From UPXZ01 sp018055865 (lineage in GTDB: Bacteria > Bacteroidota > Bacteroidia > Bacteroidales > Paludibacteraceae): a DNA stretch of 12,638 nucleotides. A program made the translations under genes and the position numbers. This document shows, in pieces, positions 5,837 to 12,638 of this stretch (the first letter of the stretch is position 1; every line of letters begins with the position of its first letter). The notes below the pieces were generated by a model, which did no database searches, had not been told where the DNA came from, and saw only the letters and a list, made by a program, of their open reading frames with translations. The stretch spans positions 1 to 12,638 of the forward strand of contig CAXYWB010000070.1 in NCBI GenBank assembly GCA_964292695.1, written 5' to 3'.

Positions 5837-8800
5837 ATGCTCGAGAAAATAATCGGTTTCAGTCTGAAATTTAAGCTGATAATCATCCTTTTCACACTCA
5901 CCATTGCTGCTTTCGGTATGTATGCCATCCTCAACATTCCGGTTGGTGCTGTGCCCGACATTACCAACAATCAGGTTCAGGTTATCACCACTTCGGGTAA
6001 TCTTTCCACCCAGGAAATCGAACAGTTTATCACCGCTCCTGTGGAACTGGAAATGGCTAATTTGCCCGGTGTGAAAGAAATCCGCTCCATTTCCAAATTC
6101 GGCTTGTCGGTGGTGACCATCGTTTTCAGCGAAAGTATGGGAACGTACCTGCCGCGTCAGCTCATTGCCGAGAAAATCAAATCGGCCTCAGCAAATATCC
6201 CCGAAGGCTTCGGAACACCTGAAATGGGACCAATATCAACCGGTTTGGGTGAAATTTATCAGTATGTACTGGATGTAAAATCCGGTTACGAAGGGCGATA
6301 TTCGGCTATGGACCTGCGAACCATTCAGGATTGGATTGTGCGTAGGCAGTTATCCGGAATTAACGGGGTGGTAGAAGTAAACAGTTGGGGAGGTTATCTG
6401 AAGCAATACGAAGTGGCTGTAAATCCTGCGCGACTTCAGGCATTGAATATCAGCCTGATGGAAGTTTTTGATGCGCTGGAAAGCAACAACAGCATTTCAG
6501 GTGGTGCTTATATCGAAAAAAATGCCGAAAGTTACTTTATCCGTGGCGACGGGCAAGTGAAATCACTGGAAGACATTGAAAAAACAGTAGTTAAAAATCA
6601 GGGCGGAGTACCTGTGCTGATACGGGATGTGGCAATTGTGCATTTCGGCTATGCCAACCGCTTTGGGGCAATAACCGCGAATGGTGAAGGTGAAAAAGTG
6701 CTGGGGCAAATCATGATGCTTAAGAATGCCAACTCCAAACTGGTAATCCGGGAAGTGAAAAAAAGGGTAGCCGAAGTTCAGAAAAGTCTTCCGGAAGGCG
6801 TGTATATCAACCCGATACTGGAACGAAGCGAGTTGATTGGCAAAACGACAACAACTGTTTTTGAAAATCTGATTTTTGGCTGCATCATCGTTTTCCTTGT
6901 AGTTTTGTTGCTGCTTGGCAATATGCGTTCGGCTCTGGTGATAGCCTCCATGATACCGCTTGCATTGTTTTTCACCCTTTCCATGATGTATGTCTTTGGT
7001 ATTGATGCTAACCTGATGAGCCTTGGAGCACTTGACTTCGGGATAATCATTGATGGTGCGGTAATCATAGTTGAATTTATTGCCGTCCGAATGCTGGCCA
7101 ATAAAGATAAACTGAACGCGCTTCAGGGCGAGGAACGACAATCATTGATGAACAAAATTACCCTGAACGGTGCTTCGAAAATGATGACCTCGGCTATTTT
7201 CGGTCAGGTAATTATTCTTATCGTTTTTATTCCCATACTTTCTTTACAAGGCGTTGAAGGCAAAATGTTCCGTCCGATGGCACTGGCTTTCAGTTTTGCC
7301 ATTATCGGAGCCATGTTTTTATGTCTCACCTGGCTTCCTGTAGCTGCCTCCCTGTTCCTTAAACCTCAGGAACCGGGCAGGAAAAATATTTCTGAGAGAG
7401 TATTTAAATTTGTCCTCGGTACCTATAAACCGGTCATGAACTGGGCTTGCGATCACAAAGCGCTGGTGCTGGGAATGTCTTTCGGGACGTTGATTTTGGC
7501 TTTCATAATGTTTGGCCGAATGGGAGGCGAATTTGTTCCTACACTGGATGAAGGCGATTTTGTCATTCAGCCGGTGCTGAAAACCGGAACATCACTCTCA
7601 AAAACAGTAGAACTGACCACTCAAATGGAAAATATTCTGAAAGATAAATTTCCGGAAGTGGATAAAATTGTGTGCCGCATTGGAGCTGCCGAAGTTCCTA
7701 CCGATCCGATGTCCATGGAGGAAATTGATATGATTATAAAACTCAAGCCTAAGAAATACTGGAAGACTGTGAAAACGAAGGAAGAACTGGCTGATAAATT
7801 CAAAGAAGCACTGTCGGTTATTCCGGGTATCGAATATGAATTTACTCAGCCCATCGAAATGCGTTTCAATGAACTGATTACCGGAGTTCGCTCCGATATT
7901 GCGGTGAAAGTTTTCGGCGAAGACCTGGATTACCTCAATGATAAAGCAACAGAGATTAAGAAATTAATTGAAAATATTCCCGGTGCAGCCGATGTTATTC
8001 TGGAAAAAACAACCGGACTTCCGCAGATGAATGTAAAGTATAACCGCGAAAAAGTGGCTTTTTACGGAGTGGACATGAAAACGATGAACGCTTATCTGGC
8101 AGCTGCTTTTGGAGGAGAAATTGCGGGCAGCGTTTTTGAAGGTGAAAAGCGTTTTGATTTAGTAGTTCGGTTGCAAAAGGAAAATCGTACTGATATTGAA
8201 AATATTCGTCAGCTTCAGGTGCCGCTTGCTAACGGGATGCAGGTTCCTTTAAGCGAACTGGCAGAAATTATTCTTACCGAAGGTCCGGCTAAGATTTCCC
8301 GTGAAAATACCCATCGCCGTGTAGTGGTGAGCGTCAACGTGCGCAATCGCGACCTGCAATCAGTAGTGAAAGATATTCAGGCAAGTGTGGATAAAAATGT
8401 GAAACTTAATCCCGGAACGTATATCCAGTATGGCGGGCAGTTTGAAAATTTGCAGAATGCCAGCAACAGACTTATTTTTGCTGTACCGATAGCATTGGCG
8501 CTCATTTTTATTTTCCTGCATTTCGCTTTCAAATCCCTGAAAGATACAATCATGATTTTCACAGCTGTTCCACTTTCCATTGTGGGAGGCGTGTTTGCTT
8601 TGTGGTTGCGGGGAATGCCTTTCAGCATTTCTGCCGGAGTTGGTTTTATTGCTCTGTTTGGTATTGCAGTGCTCAATGGCATTGTACTGATCGAACATCT
8701 CAAATACCTCAAAGAAACAGGAATGACCAATATGCGTGAACTTGTTATGAAGGGAACGGTTGATCGGTTGCGCCCTGTGATGCTCACAGCCGCTGCTGCA

Positions 8801-10180
8801 GCCATGGGTTTCCTCCCGATGGCTATCTCTGTCAGTTCGGGAGCCGAAGTGCAGCGTCCGCTTGCTACTGTCGTTATTGGCGGACTTATTACTTCTACAT
8901 TGCTCACCATGATTGCGCTGCCGTTGTTATTCATGCTGTTCAACGATGAGGAAGGATTGAAATACAAACTGGTGAGAAAATTTAAGTTGAAAAACTTTCT
9001 AATACCTCTCGCTCTAATGCTTTCAGGTGGTTCACTGATGGCACAGAGCTCTTCTCTGACATTGGAACAGGCCATTGCTCTGGCTCTGAAGAACAACAAG
9101 GAAGTGGGGGCTTACAGATTAAAAATAGAGGAACGAAAAGCATTGGCTTCCAGTGTGTTGGAAATAGACAAAACGAATTTTTACTACGAATTCGATCAGG
9201 CCAATGTGGCAGAAAACGGACATCCGATAAAAACAGTGGGAGTGGAGCAGAGTTTTCTTTTTCCCACCATTCATGCTCCGCGAAACAAAGCCCGGAGAAT
9301 AGAAATTTCCATGGCTGAAGCGGAGCTTCATAAACAAATGCATTTGTTGGTGAAAAATGTGACCGGGACTTACTATACCATTCAGTTTTTGCAGGCCAAA
9401 ATCAGGCATTATCAAAAAATGGACAGCCTGTACAGCGTGTTGAATACGGGTGCGGAAACCCGCTATAAGCTTGGGGATATCAGTCAGCTGGATTTGATGA
9501 ACGCACAGGCCAAAAAGCAACAGGTGAGCCTCGAATTAAATCAGATCAACTACGACATCCAAAACACGTACCGGACACTGAATGCCCTGATGCAGACCAA
9601 TGAGAGTTATAGTATTGCTTCGGATGATATGTCTGTAATTCCGGTTATCGAACCCGATTTCCAACAGAATGCAGATGTTCAGCTGCTCCGGTTGCAGTCG
9701 GATTACATCAAAGCCAATGTCAAAATGGAACAGCAACGCTTATTGCCCGATATTTCGCTGGGATATTTTTACGGGAATAATCAGTTTGAAAATAACCGGG
9801 GATATCACGGTTTTCAGGTTGGACTGGGCATCCCGCTTTATTTTGGTGAGCAAAATGCAAAAATTAAAGCCGGAAAAATAGCTGCTAACACTACCGAACT
9901 GCTCCTGCAAAACGACTTGTTGCAGCTCGAAATGAAGTATAATTCGCTGAAAAATGAACTGAACAAGCACCGCGACGCGATAGATTTTTATAACAACAAA
10001 GGAAAAAAATTAAGCGATGAAATAATCCGCACTGCTTCAAAGAGTTATCAGACCGGCGAAATTGATTTTTATCCCTTTGTAATGAGTGTTGAAAATGCAA
10101 TGAAAATCACTCTGGATTATTTCCAGTCGGTGTTGAACTATAATAAGACAGCTCTTGATATTAACTATTTGGTAAAATAA
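5837..10180 (+). CDS. czcA: CzcA-type heavy-metal RND efflux pump fused to a TolC/CzcC-like outer-membrane channel
   Basis: This encodes a 1447-residue protein in one open frame. Residues 1 to about 1040 are a complete heavy-metal RND proton antiporter: TM1 followed by VPDITNNQVQV, two large periplasmic loops, and the TM4 signature D400-FGIII-D406-GAV. That DFG...DGAV form belongs to pumps for divalent ions (Zn, Co, Cd, Ni), unlike the Cu/Ag CusA form with AIGAMVDAA, so a divalent substrate is inferred. After the last helix, a basic stretch (R1047-K1052) leads into a hydrophobic segment ending S-L-M-A1069-Q1070, a good signal peptide. Residues 1072-1447 then form two outer-membrane-factor repeats (about 1074-1255 and 1270-1445), with the repeat start LTLEQAIALALKNN. 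There is no lipobox cysteine. Pump and channel are both trimers, so fusion fixes a 1:1 ratio. Cleavage after about residue 1069 may free the channel in the periplasm; an in-frame GTG at 8972 could also start it separately. Similar fusions are known in Bacteroidetes. Confidence 0.93.
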   Translation: MLEKIIGFSLKFKLIIILFTLTIAAFGMYAILNIPVGAVPDITNNQVQVITTSGNLSTQEIEQFITAPVELEMANLPGVKEIRSISKFGLSVVTIVFSESMGTYLPRQLIAEKIKSASANIPEGFGTPEMGPISTGLGEIYQYVLDVKSGYEGRYSAMDLRTIQDWIVRRQLSGINGVVEVNSWGGYLKQYEVAVNPARLQALNISLMEVFDALESNNSISGGAYIEKNAESYFIRGDGQVKSLEDIEKTVVKNQGGVPVLIRDVAIVHFGYANRFGAITANGEGEKVLGQIMMLKNANSKLVIREVKKRVAEVQKSLPEGVYINPILERSELIGKTTTTVFENLIFGCIIVFLVVLLLLGNMRSALVIASMIPLALFFTLSMMYVFGIDANLMSLGALDFGIIIDGAVIIVEFIAVRMLANKDKLNALQGEERQSLMNKITLNGASKMMTSAIFGQVIILIVFIPILSLQGVEGKMFRPMALAFSFAIIGAMFLCLTWLPVAASLFLKPQEPGRKNISERVFKFVLGTYKPVMNWACDHKALVLGMSFGTLILAFIMFGRMGGEFVPTLDEGDFVIQPVLKTGTSLSKTVELTTQMENILKDKFPEVDKIVCRIGAAEVPTDPMSMEEIDMIIKLKPKKYWKTVKTKEELADKFKEALSVIPGIEYEFTQPIEMRFNELITGVRSDIAVKVFGEDLDYLNDKATEIKKLIENIPGAADVILEKTTGLPQMNVKYNREKVAFYGVDMKTMNAYLAAAFGGEIAGSVFEGEKRFDLVVRLQKENRTDIENIRQLQVPLANGMQVPLSELAEIILTEGPAKISRENTHRRVVVSVNVRNRDLQSVVKDIQASVDKNVKLNPGTYIQYGGQFENLQNASNRLIFAVPIALALIFIFLHFAFKSLKDTIMIFTAVPLSIVGGVFALWLRGMPFSISAGVGFIALFGIAVLNGIVLIEHLKYLKETGMTNMRELVMKGTVDRLRPVMLTAAAAAMGFLPMAISVSSGAEVQRPLATVVIGGLITSTLLTMIALPLLFMLFNDEEGLKYKLVRKFKLKNFLIPLALMLSGGSLMAQSSSLTLEQAIALALKNNKEVGAYRLKIEERKALASSVLEIDKTNFYYEFDQANVAENGHPIKTVGVEQSFLFPTIHAPRNKARRIEISMAEAELHKQMHLLVKNVTGTYYTIQFLQAKIRHYQKMDSLYSVLNTGAETRYKLGDISQLDLMNAQAKKQQVSLELNQINYDIQNTYRTLNALMQTNESYSIASDDMSVIPVIEPDFQQNADVQLLRLQSDYIKANVKMEQQRLLPDISLGYFYGNNQFENNRGYHGFQVGLGIPLYFGEQNAKIKAGKIAANTTELLLQNDLLQLEMKYNSLKNELNKHRDAIDFYNNKGKKLSDEIIRTASKSYQTGEIDFYPFVMSVENAMKITLDYFQSVLNYNKTALDINYLVK

Positions 10181-10205
10181 ATTCTATTATAAACACAACG
10201 AAATT

Positions 10206-11333
10206 ATGTCAGATATGAAAAATAGAATAAAAATATTGTTTTTCGCTTTTGTGTTTCTCTTGCCTGCCTGCGGCGGTACATCGGCAGATGAAAAGACTGA
10301 AAACGCCCCGAAAGAGGAATTGATGGAACTTACTCAGGAACAGTTCAGCACAAGCGGAATGGAACTTGGAGAGCCTTCCATGCAGAGTTTTCGCGACGAA
10401 GTGGCCTGCCGGGGTTACATCATAGCACCGCCAAATTCGATGGCCAGAGTTAGCACTCCGATACCCGGTGTGGTGAATACTATCCGTTGTAAAACAGGTG
10501 ATTTCGTACGCATCGGACAGATTGTTTGTACCATTTCGGGTAATGAATTTTTGAGCCTGCAGCAGGAATTTGCCGAAACAGCAGCCCGTTTCTCAAAATC
10601 GAAACTGGATTTTGAACGAGCAAAAGCGTTACGCGAAGAAAAAATAGGATCAGAAAAGGACTTCATTGCTGTGCAAAGCGAGTACAAAACTGTTTTAGCC
10701 AGTTACAACGCCCTTAAAGTGAAAATAAATGCCATCCGACTGGATGCAGCCCGAATAGAAAACGGGCAAATGTACACATCATTTCCGGTGGTTTCGCCCA
10801 TCAGTGGCTATGTGACCAAAACGAGTGCTGTAATCGGTCAGTATGCCGATATGCCGAACGAACTTGTGGAAATAGTAAATATCAACGGGTTGCAACTTCA
10901 ACTCTCAGTCTTTGAGACGGATGTTCAGAAATTGAGAGCCGGACAACAGGTACGTTTCGGAGTCTCGGGCAGTTCATCCAAAGATCTCGGAGCAACGCTT
11001 ATTACGGTTGGTAAAACCATTAATCCCGAAACTAAAGTCATTGATTGCTTAGCCCGCATCGACAAAGCAAGTGATGTGCTGCTTGTTAATCAGAGTTTTG
11101 TGGAAGCGGCTGTCATTGTAAGTAATAAATCGGTCAAAGCATTGCCTGTGAGCGCCGTGCAGAAGGTGGAGAAAACGAATTTTATTTATGTATTGGAACG
11201 GAAGGAAGGCGAAAAATACCTGCTGAAAAAAACACCCGTAGAAGTTGGTGCCAGCGACAATAATTTTACCGAAATTCTGAGCGGCTTACCGGCCGAAAAG
11301 CAAATCGTAGTGCGGGGAATTGAAACCTTATAA
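10206..11333 (+). CDS. czcB: Periplasmic adaptor (membrane fusion protein) of the heavy-metal RND pump, lipoprotein
   Basis: This encodes a 375-residue HlyD/CusB/CzcB-family adaptor that links the inner-membrane pump to the outer-membrane channel. The N-terminus is a lipoprotein signal with lipobox L19-P20-A21-C22, so it should be anchored by lipid in the periplasm. A lipoyl-type half-motif runs from about residue 80 (ARVSTPIPGVV) to 115, an alpha-helical hairpin from about 115 to 190, the second lipoyl half from S197-P-I-S-G201, then beta-barrel and membrane-proximal domains (DLGATLITVGKTINPETK; the late ALPVSAV segment). It starts 25 bases after the czcA stop with no recognisable Shine-Dalgarno sequence; an ATG three codons later (10215) is an equally possible start and leaves the signal intact. 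With the fused czcA it supplies every component of a tripartite pump from two genes. No histidine- or methionine-rich metal-binding tail is obvious. Confidence 0.92.
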   Translation: MSDMKNRIKILFFAFVFLLPACGGTSADEKTENAPKEELMELTQEQFSTSGMELGEPSMQSFRDEVACRGYIIAPPNSMARVSTPIPGVVNTIRCKTGDFVRIGQIVCTISGNEFLSLQQEFAETAARFSKSKLDFERAKALREEKIGSEKDFIAVQSEYKTVLASYNALKVKINAIRLDAARIENGQMYTSFPVVSPISGYVTKTSAVIGQYADMPNELVEIVNINGLQLQLSVFETDVQKLRAGQQVRFGVSGSSSKDLGATLITVGKTINPETKVIDCLARIDKASDVLLVNQSFVEAAVIVSNKSVKALPVSAVQKVEKTNFIYVLERKEGEKYLLKKTPVEVGASDNNFTEILSGLPAEKQIVVRGIETL

Positions 11334-11360
11334 TGGATTTTCCTGAAAGTACAGATCAAA

Positions 11361-11393
11361 AAACTCCCGAATTCAGATGAATGTCGGGAGTTT
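11361..11393. terminator. Strong bidirectional terminator between convergent genes
   Basis: AAACTCCCGA-ATTC (11361-11374) pairs with GAAT and TCGGGAGTTT (11379-11382, 11384-11393), giving 14 base pairs, one bulged G and an AGAT loop. On the minus strand the stem runs into six T residues (complement of 11358-11363), so it is a textbook Rho-independent terminator for the lactonase gene. On the plus strand only three T residues end the stem, but it should still close the czcAB transcript. Confidence 0.9.
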
Positions 11394-11419
11394 CTGATGT
11401 AAACCTGAAAGAGAAAAAT

Positions 11420-12520
11420 TTAATACAGCAGCAAACAAACCGGAGCTCCGAGTTCCACCTTGTCAGTCAGCATTTTCAGTTTTCCGGTACATTTATTTCG
11501 GGAGAAAACGGTGATATTGTCGGTTTTCTGATTTCCAACAAAAAGAAATTTTCCGTCGGATGTAAGGGTAAAATTTCTCGGTCCGTTGCCAAACGTAGAA
11601 TATTGCTCTATAAAACGAACTTTTCCATCCTTCTCTACTTTGAAACAACTAATTGTGTTGGCTTCTCCGCGGTTGGTGGCGTACATATATTTTCCGTCCG
11701 GACTCAGGTGAATGTCGGCAGCGCCGTTTTTCTTCGTGCTGTCGGTTACCAGCGTTGTTTCCTGAATATTTATCAATTTCCCGTCATTCCCAACCGAAAA
11801 TACGGTGATGCCCGCATCCAGTTCCTGTACCAGATACAGATATTCCCCATCGCGGCTGAAAGTGAGATGCCGCGGTCCGCTGTGCTTTTTTACACCGATT
11901 TCGTCCGCATAAGTCAGCGCTTCTTTCCCTCCTGCTGGATTGTAGGTGTACGTGAATACTCTGTCGGTGCCCAGATTGGTGGCCATCAGGAACTTTCCGT
12001 CGGGCGAAAAAATGACCTGATGAGCATTGCTCGGTCCGAAACGGCGGTTGCCGAAATTTTTCTTTGGATGAGTGATTACCTGCACTGCTTCGCTTATTTT
12101 ACCGTCGTCTTTTCGCTCGAAAACAGAAATACTGCCACCGGAATAGTTCGCCGTGAAAACATGATTTTCTGCAACAGTGATAAAACACGGATCGGCACCC
12201 CCGGCATTTACTTTGTTGAGTAAAGTCAGTGTTTCATTTTTTTTATCAAATGCAAATGCACTGACGGTACTTTCTTCGCCGTGTTCATTCACAGCATACA
12301 CGAATTTTCCATCGGGCGAAAAGGCCAGGAAACTTGGATTTTCGCTTGCAACCAACAGTTTTTGGGAAAGCAATTTGCCTTTGCCGGAGAATTCCAGCGA
12401 ATAAATACCTTTACTCGTAGTGCCGCGCGTGTAGGTTCCCACCAGCATGTTATAGTTGCCCTGCGAAAAACCGGCTGTTGCCAGGAAAATCATGATTGGT
12501 AATATCAGTTTTTTGTACAT
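11420..12520 (-). CDS. Exported beta-propeller lactonase of the 6-phosphogluconolactonase (Pgl) family
   Basis: This encodes a 366-residue protein of the COG2706 lactonase family (E. coli Pgl/YbhE, fungal carboxymuconate cyclase), a seven-bladed beta-propeller that hydrolyses lactones. An N-terminal signal peptide (MYKK, hydrophobic core, cleavage near F18-S19/Q20) directs it out of the cytoplasm. Blade repeats with S-P-D-G-K-F/Y turns recur at about 68, 172, 222 (SRDGE), 273 and 320 (TSDGK), and the family's S-G-P-R-H motif is at 214-218. Cytoplasmic Pgl acts on 6-phosphogluconolactone in the pentose phosphate pathway; export here makes that substrate doubtful, so a periplasmic or extracellular sugar lactone is more likely. 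The ATG at 12520 gives the signal peptide directly. It is convergent with the czc operon and shares its terminator, so it is a separate unit. Family assignment is firm; the substrate is unknown. Confidence 0.88.
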   Translation of the reverse strand: MYKKLILPIMIFLATAGFSQGNYNMLVGTYTRGTTSKGIYSLEFSGKGKLLSQKLLVASENPSFLAFSPDGKFVYAVNEHGEESTVSAFAFDKKNETLTLLNKVNAGGADPCFITVAENHVFTANYSGGSISVFERKDDGKISEAVQVITHPKKNFGNRRFGPSNAHQVIFSPDGKFLMATNLGTDRVFTYTYNPAGGKEALTYADEIGVKKHSGPRHLTFSRDGEYLYLVQELDAGITVFSVGNDGKLINIQETTLVTDSTKKNGAADIHLSPDGKYMYATNRGEANTISCFKVEKDGKVRFIEQYSTFGNGPRNFTLTSDGKFLFVGNQKTDNITVFSRNKCTGKLKMLTDKVELGAPVCLLLY

Positions 12521-12574
12521 AAATATAGAAGATTTAAGTATGAAGCATGAAGTTTATGGTTTATAGTTTGTTCC
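12521..12574. other. Upstream region of the lactonase gene with 7-bp near-repeats
   Basis: This AT-rich leader and promoter region of the minus-strand lactonase gene contains imperfect short repeats (AGTATGA, AGCATGA, then TTTATGGTTTATAG). No TAnnTTTG element was found on the minus strand, so the promoter is not identified. Confidence 0.35.
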
Positions 12575-12614
12575 AATTCAACAATTCAACGATTCAACAA
12601 TTCAACGATTCAAC
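12575..12614. repeat. 8-bp tandem repeat RATTCAAC, five copies
   Basis: Five contiguous units occupy 12575-12614: AATTCAAC twice, then GATTCAAC, AATTCAAC, GATTCAAC, varying only at the first base. On the minus strand the unit reads GTTGAATY, placing a TTG triplet every 8 bases about 55-95 bases upstream of the lactonase start. Slippage could change the copy number. Function is unknown. Confidence 0.9.
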
Positions 12615-12638
12615 CACTCACTCACTCTTAAGTCCCCT

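Noticed and set aside
8377..9099. 240-codon open frame on the minus strand within czcA
   Set aside because: It is a shadow of the pump coding sequence with no supporting motif or leader.
11381..12223. 280-codon open frame on the plus strand
   Set aside because: It is antisense to the propeller lactonase, starts inside the terminator hairpin, and encodes nothing recognisable.
12575..12614. CRISPR array or iteron origin
   Set aside because: Units are 8 bp and contiguous with no spacers; no cas or rep gene is present, and the flanking gene is an ordinary lactonase.

Overview
The window looks like chromosomal DNA from a member of the Bacteroidota, probably the Bacteroidia. Four things point there. 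Near-consensus Bacteroidetes promoter elements (TTG, N19-21, TAnnTTTG) lie in front of genes, and genes start after A/T-rich leaders without Shine-Dalgarno sequences. Signal peptides end in A-Q or S-Q. A heavy-metal RND pump is fused to its outer-membrane channel, an arrangement familiar in this phylum. The intergenic DNA also carries short tandem repeats. No phage, transposon, CRISPR array, rRNA or intact tRNA was seen.

Layout. (1) 1-63: three 21-bp tandem repeats cut by the window edge. (2) 67-1080, minus strand: a lipoprotein of unknown function that looks like a TIM barrel. (3) 1081-1432: a divergent intergenic region with a promoter element for the lipoprotein and inverted repeats. (4) 1433-4095, plus strand: a GNAT acetyltransferase whose stop codon overlaps the start of ovoA, the trifunctional ovothiol synthase (DinB-like, FGE-sulfatase and methyltransferase domains). 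(5) 4191-5453: an Nramp/MntH divalent-metal importer behind a stem-loop. (6) 5454-5836: an intergenic region with hairpins, a terminator, an AT-rich inverted repeat and the best promoter in the window. (7) 5837-11333: a two-gene heavy-metal efflux operon, made of a CzcA-type RND pump fused in frame to a TolC/CzcC-type channel and a CzcB-type lipoprotein adaptor. (8) 11361-11393: a strong terminator shared by convergent genes. (9) 11420-12520, minus strand: an exported seven-bladed propeller lactonase of the Pgl family. (10) 12575-12614: an 8-bp tandem repeat in its upstream region.

How the genes fit together. OvoA is a non-heme iron enzyme that makes a thiol-histidine antioxidant, MntH brings in Mn(II)/Fe(II), and CzcAB expels divalent metals. 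Read together, 1433-11333 resembles a redox and metal homeostasis neighbourhood; this is inference from co-location, since only gnat-ovoA and czcA-czcB look like true operons. The most unusual items are the pump-channel fusion with an internal signal peptide and possible internal GTG start, and the translationally coupled acetyltransferase next to ovothiol synthase. The families themselves are known, and nothing here is clearly a wholly new system.
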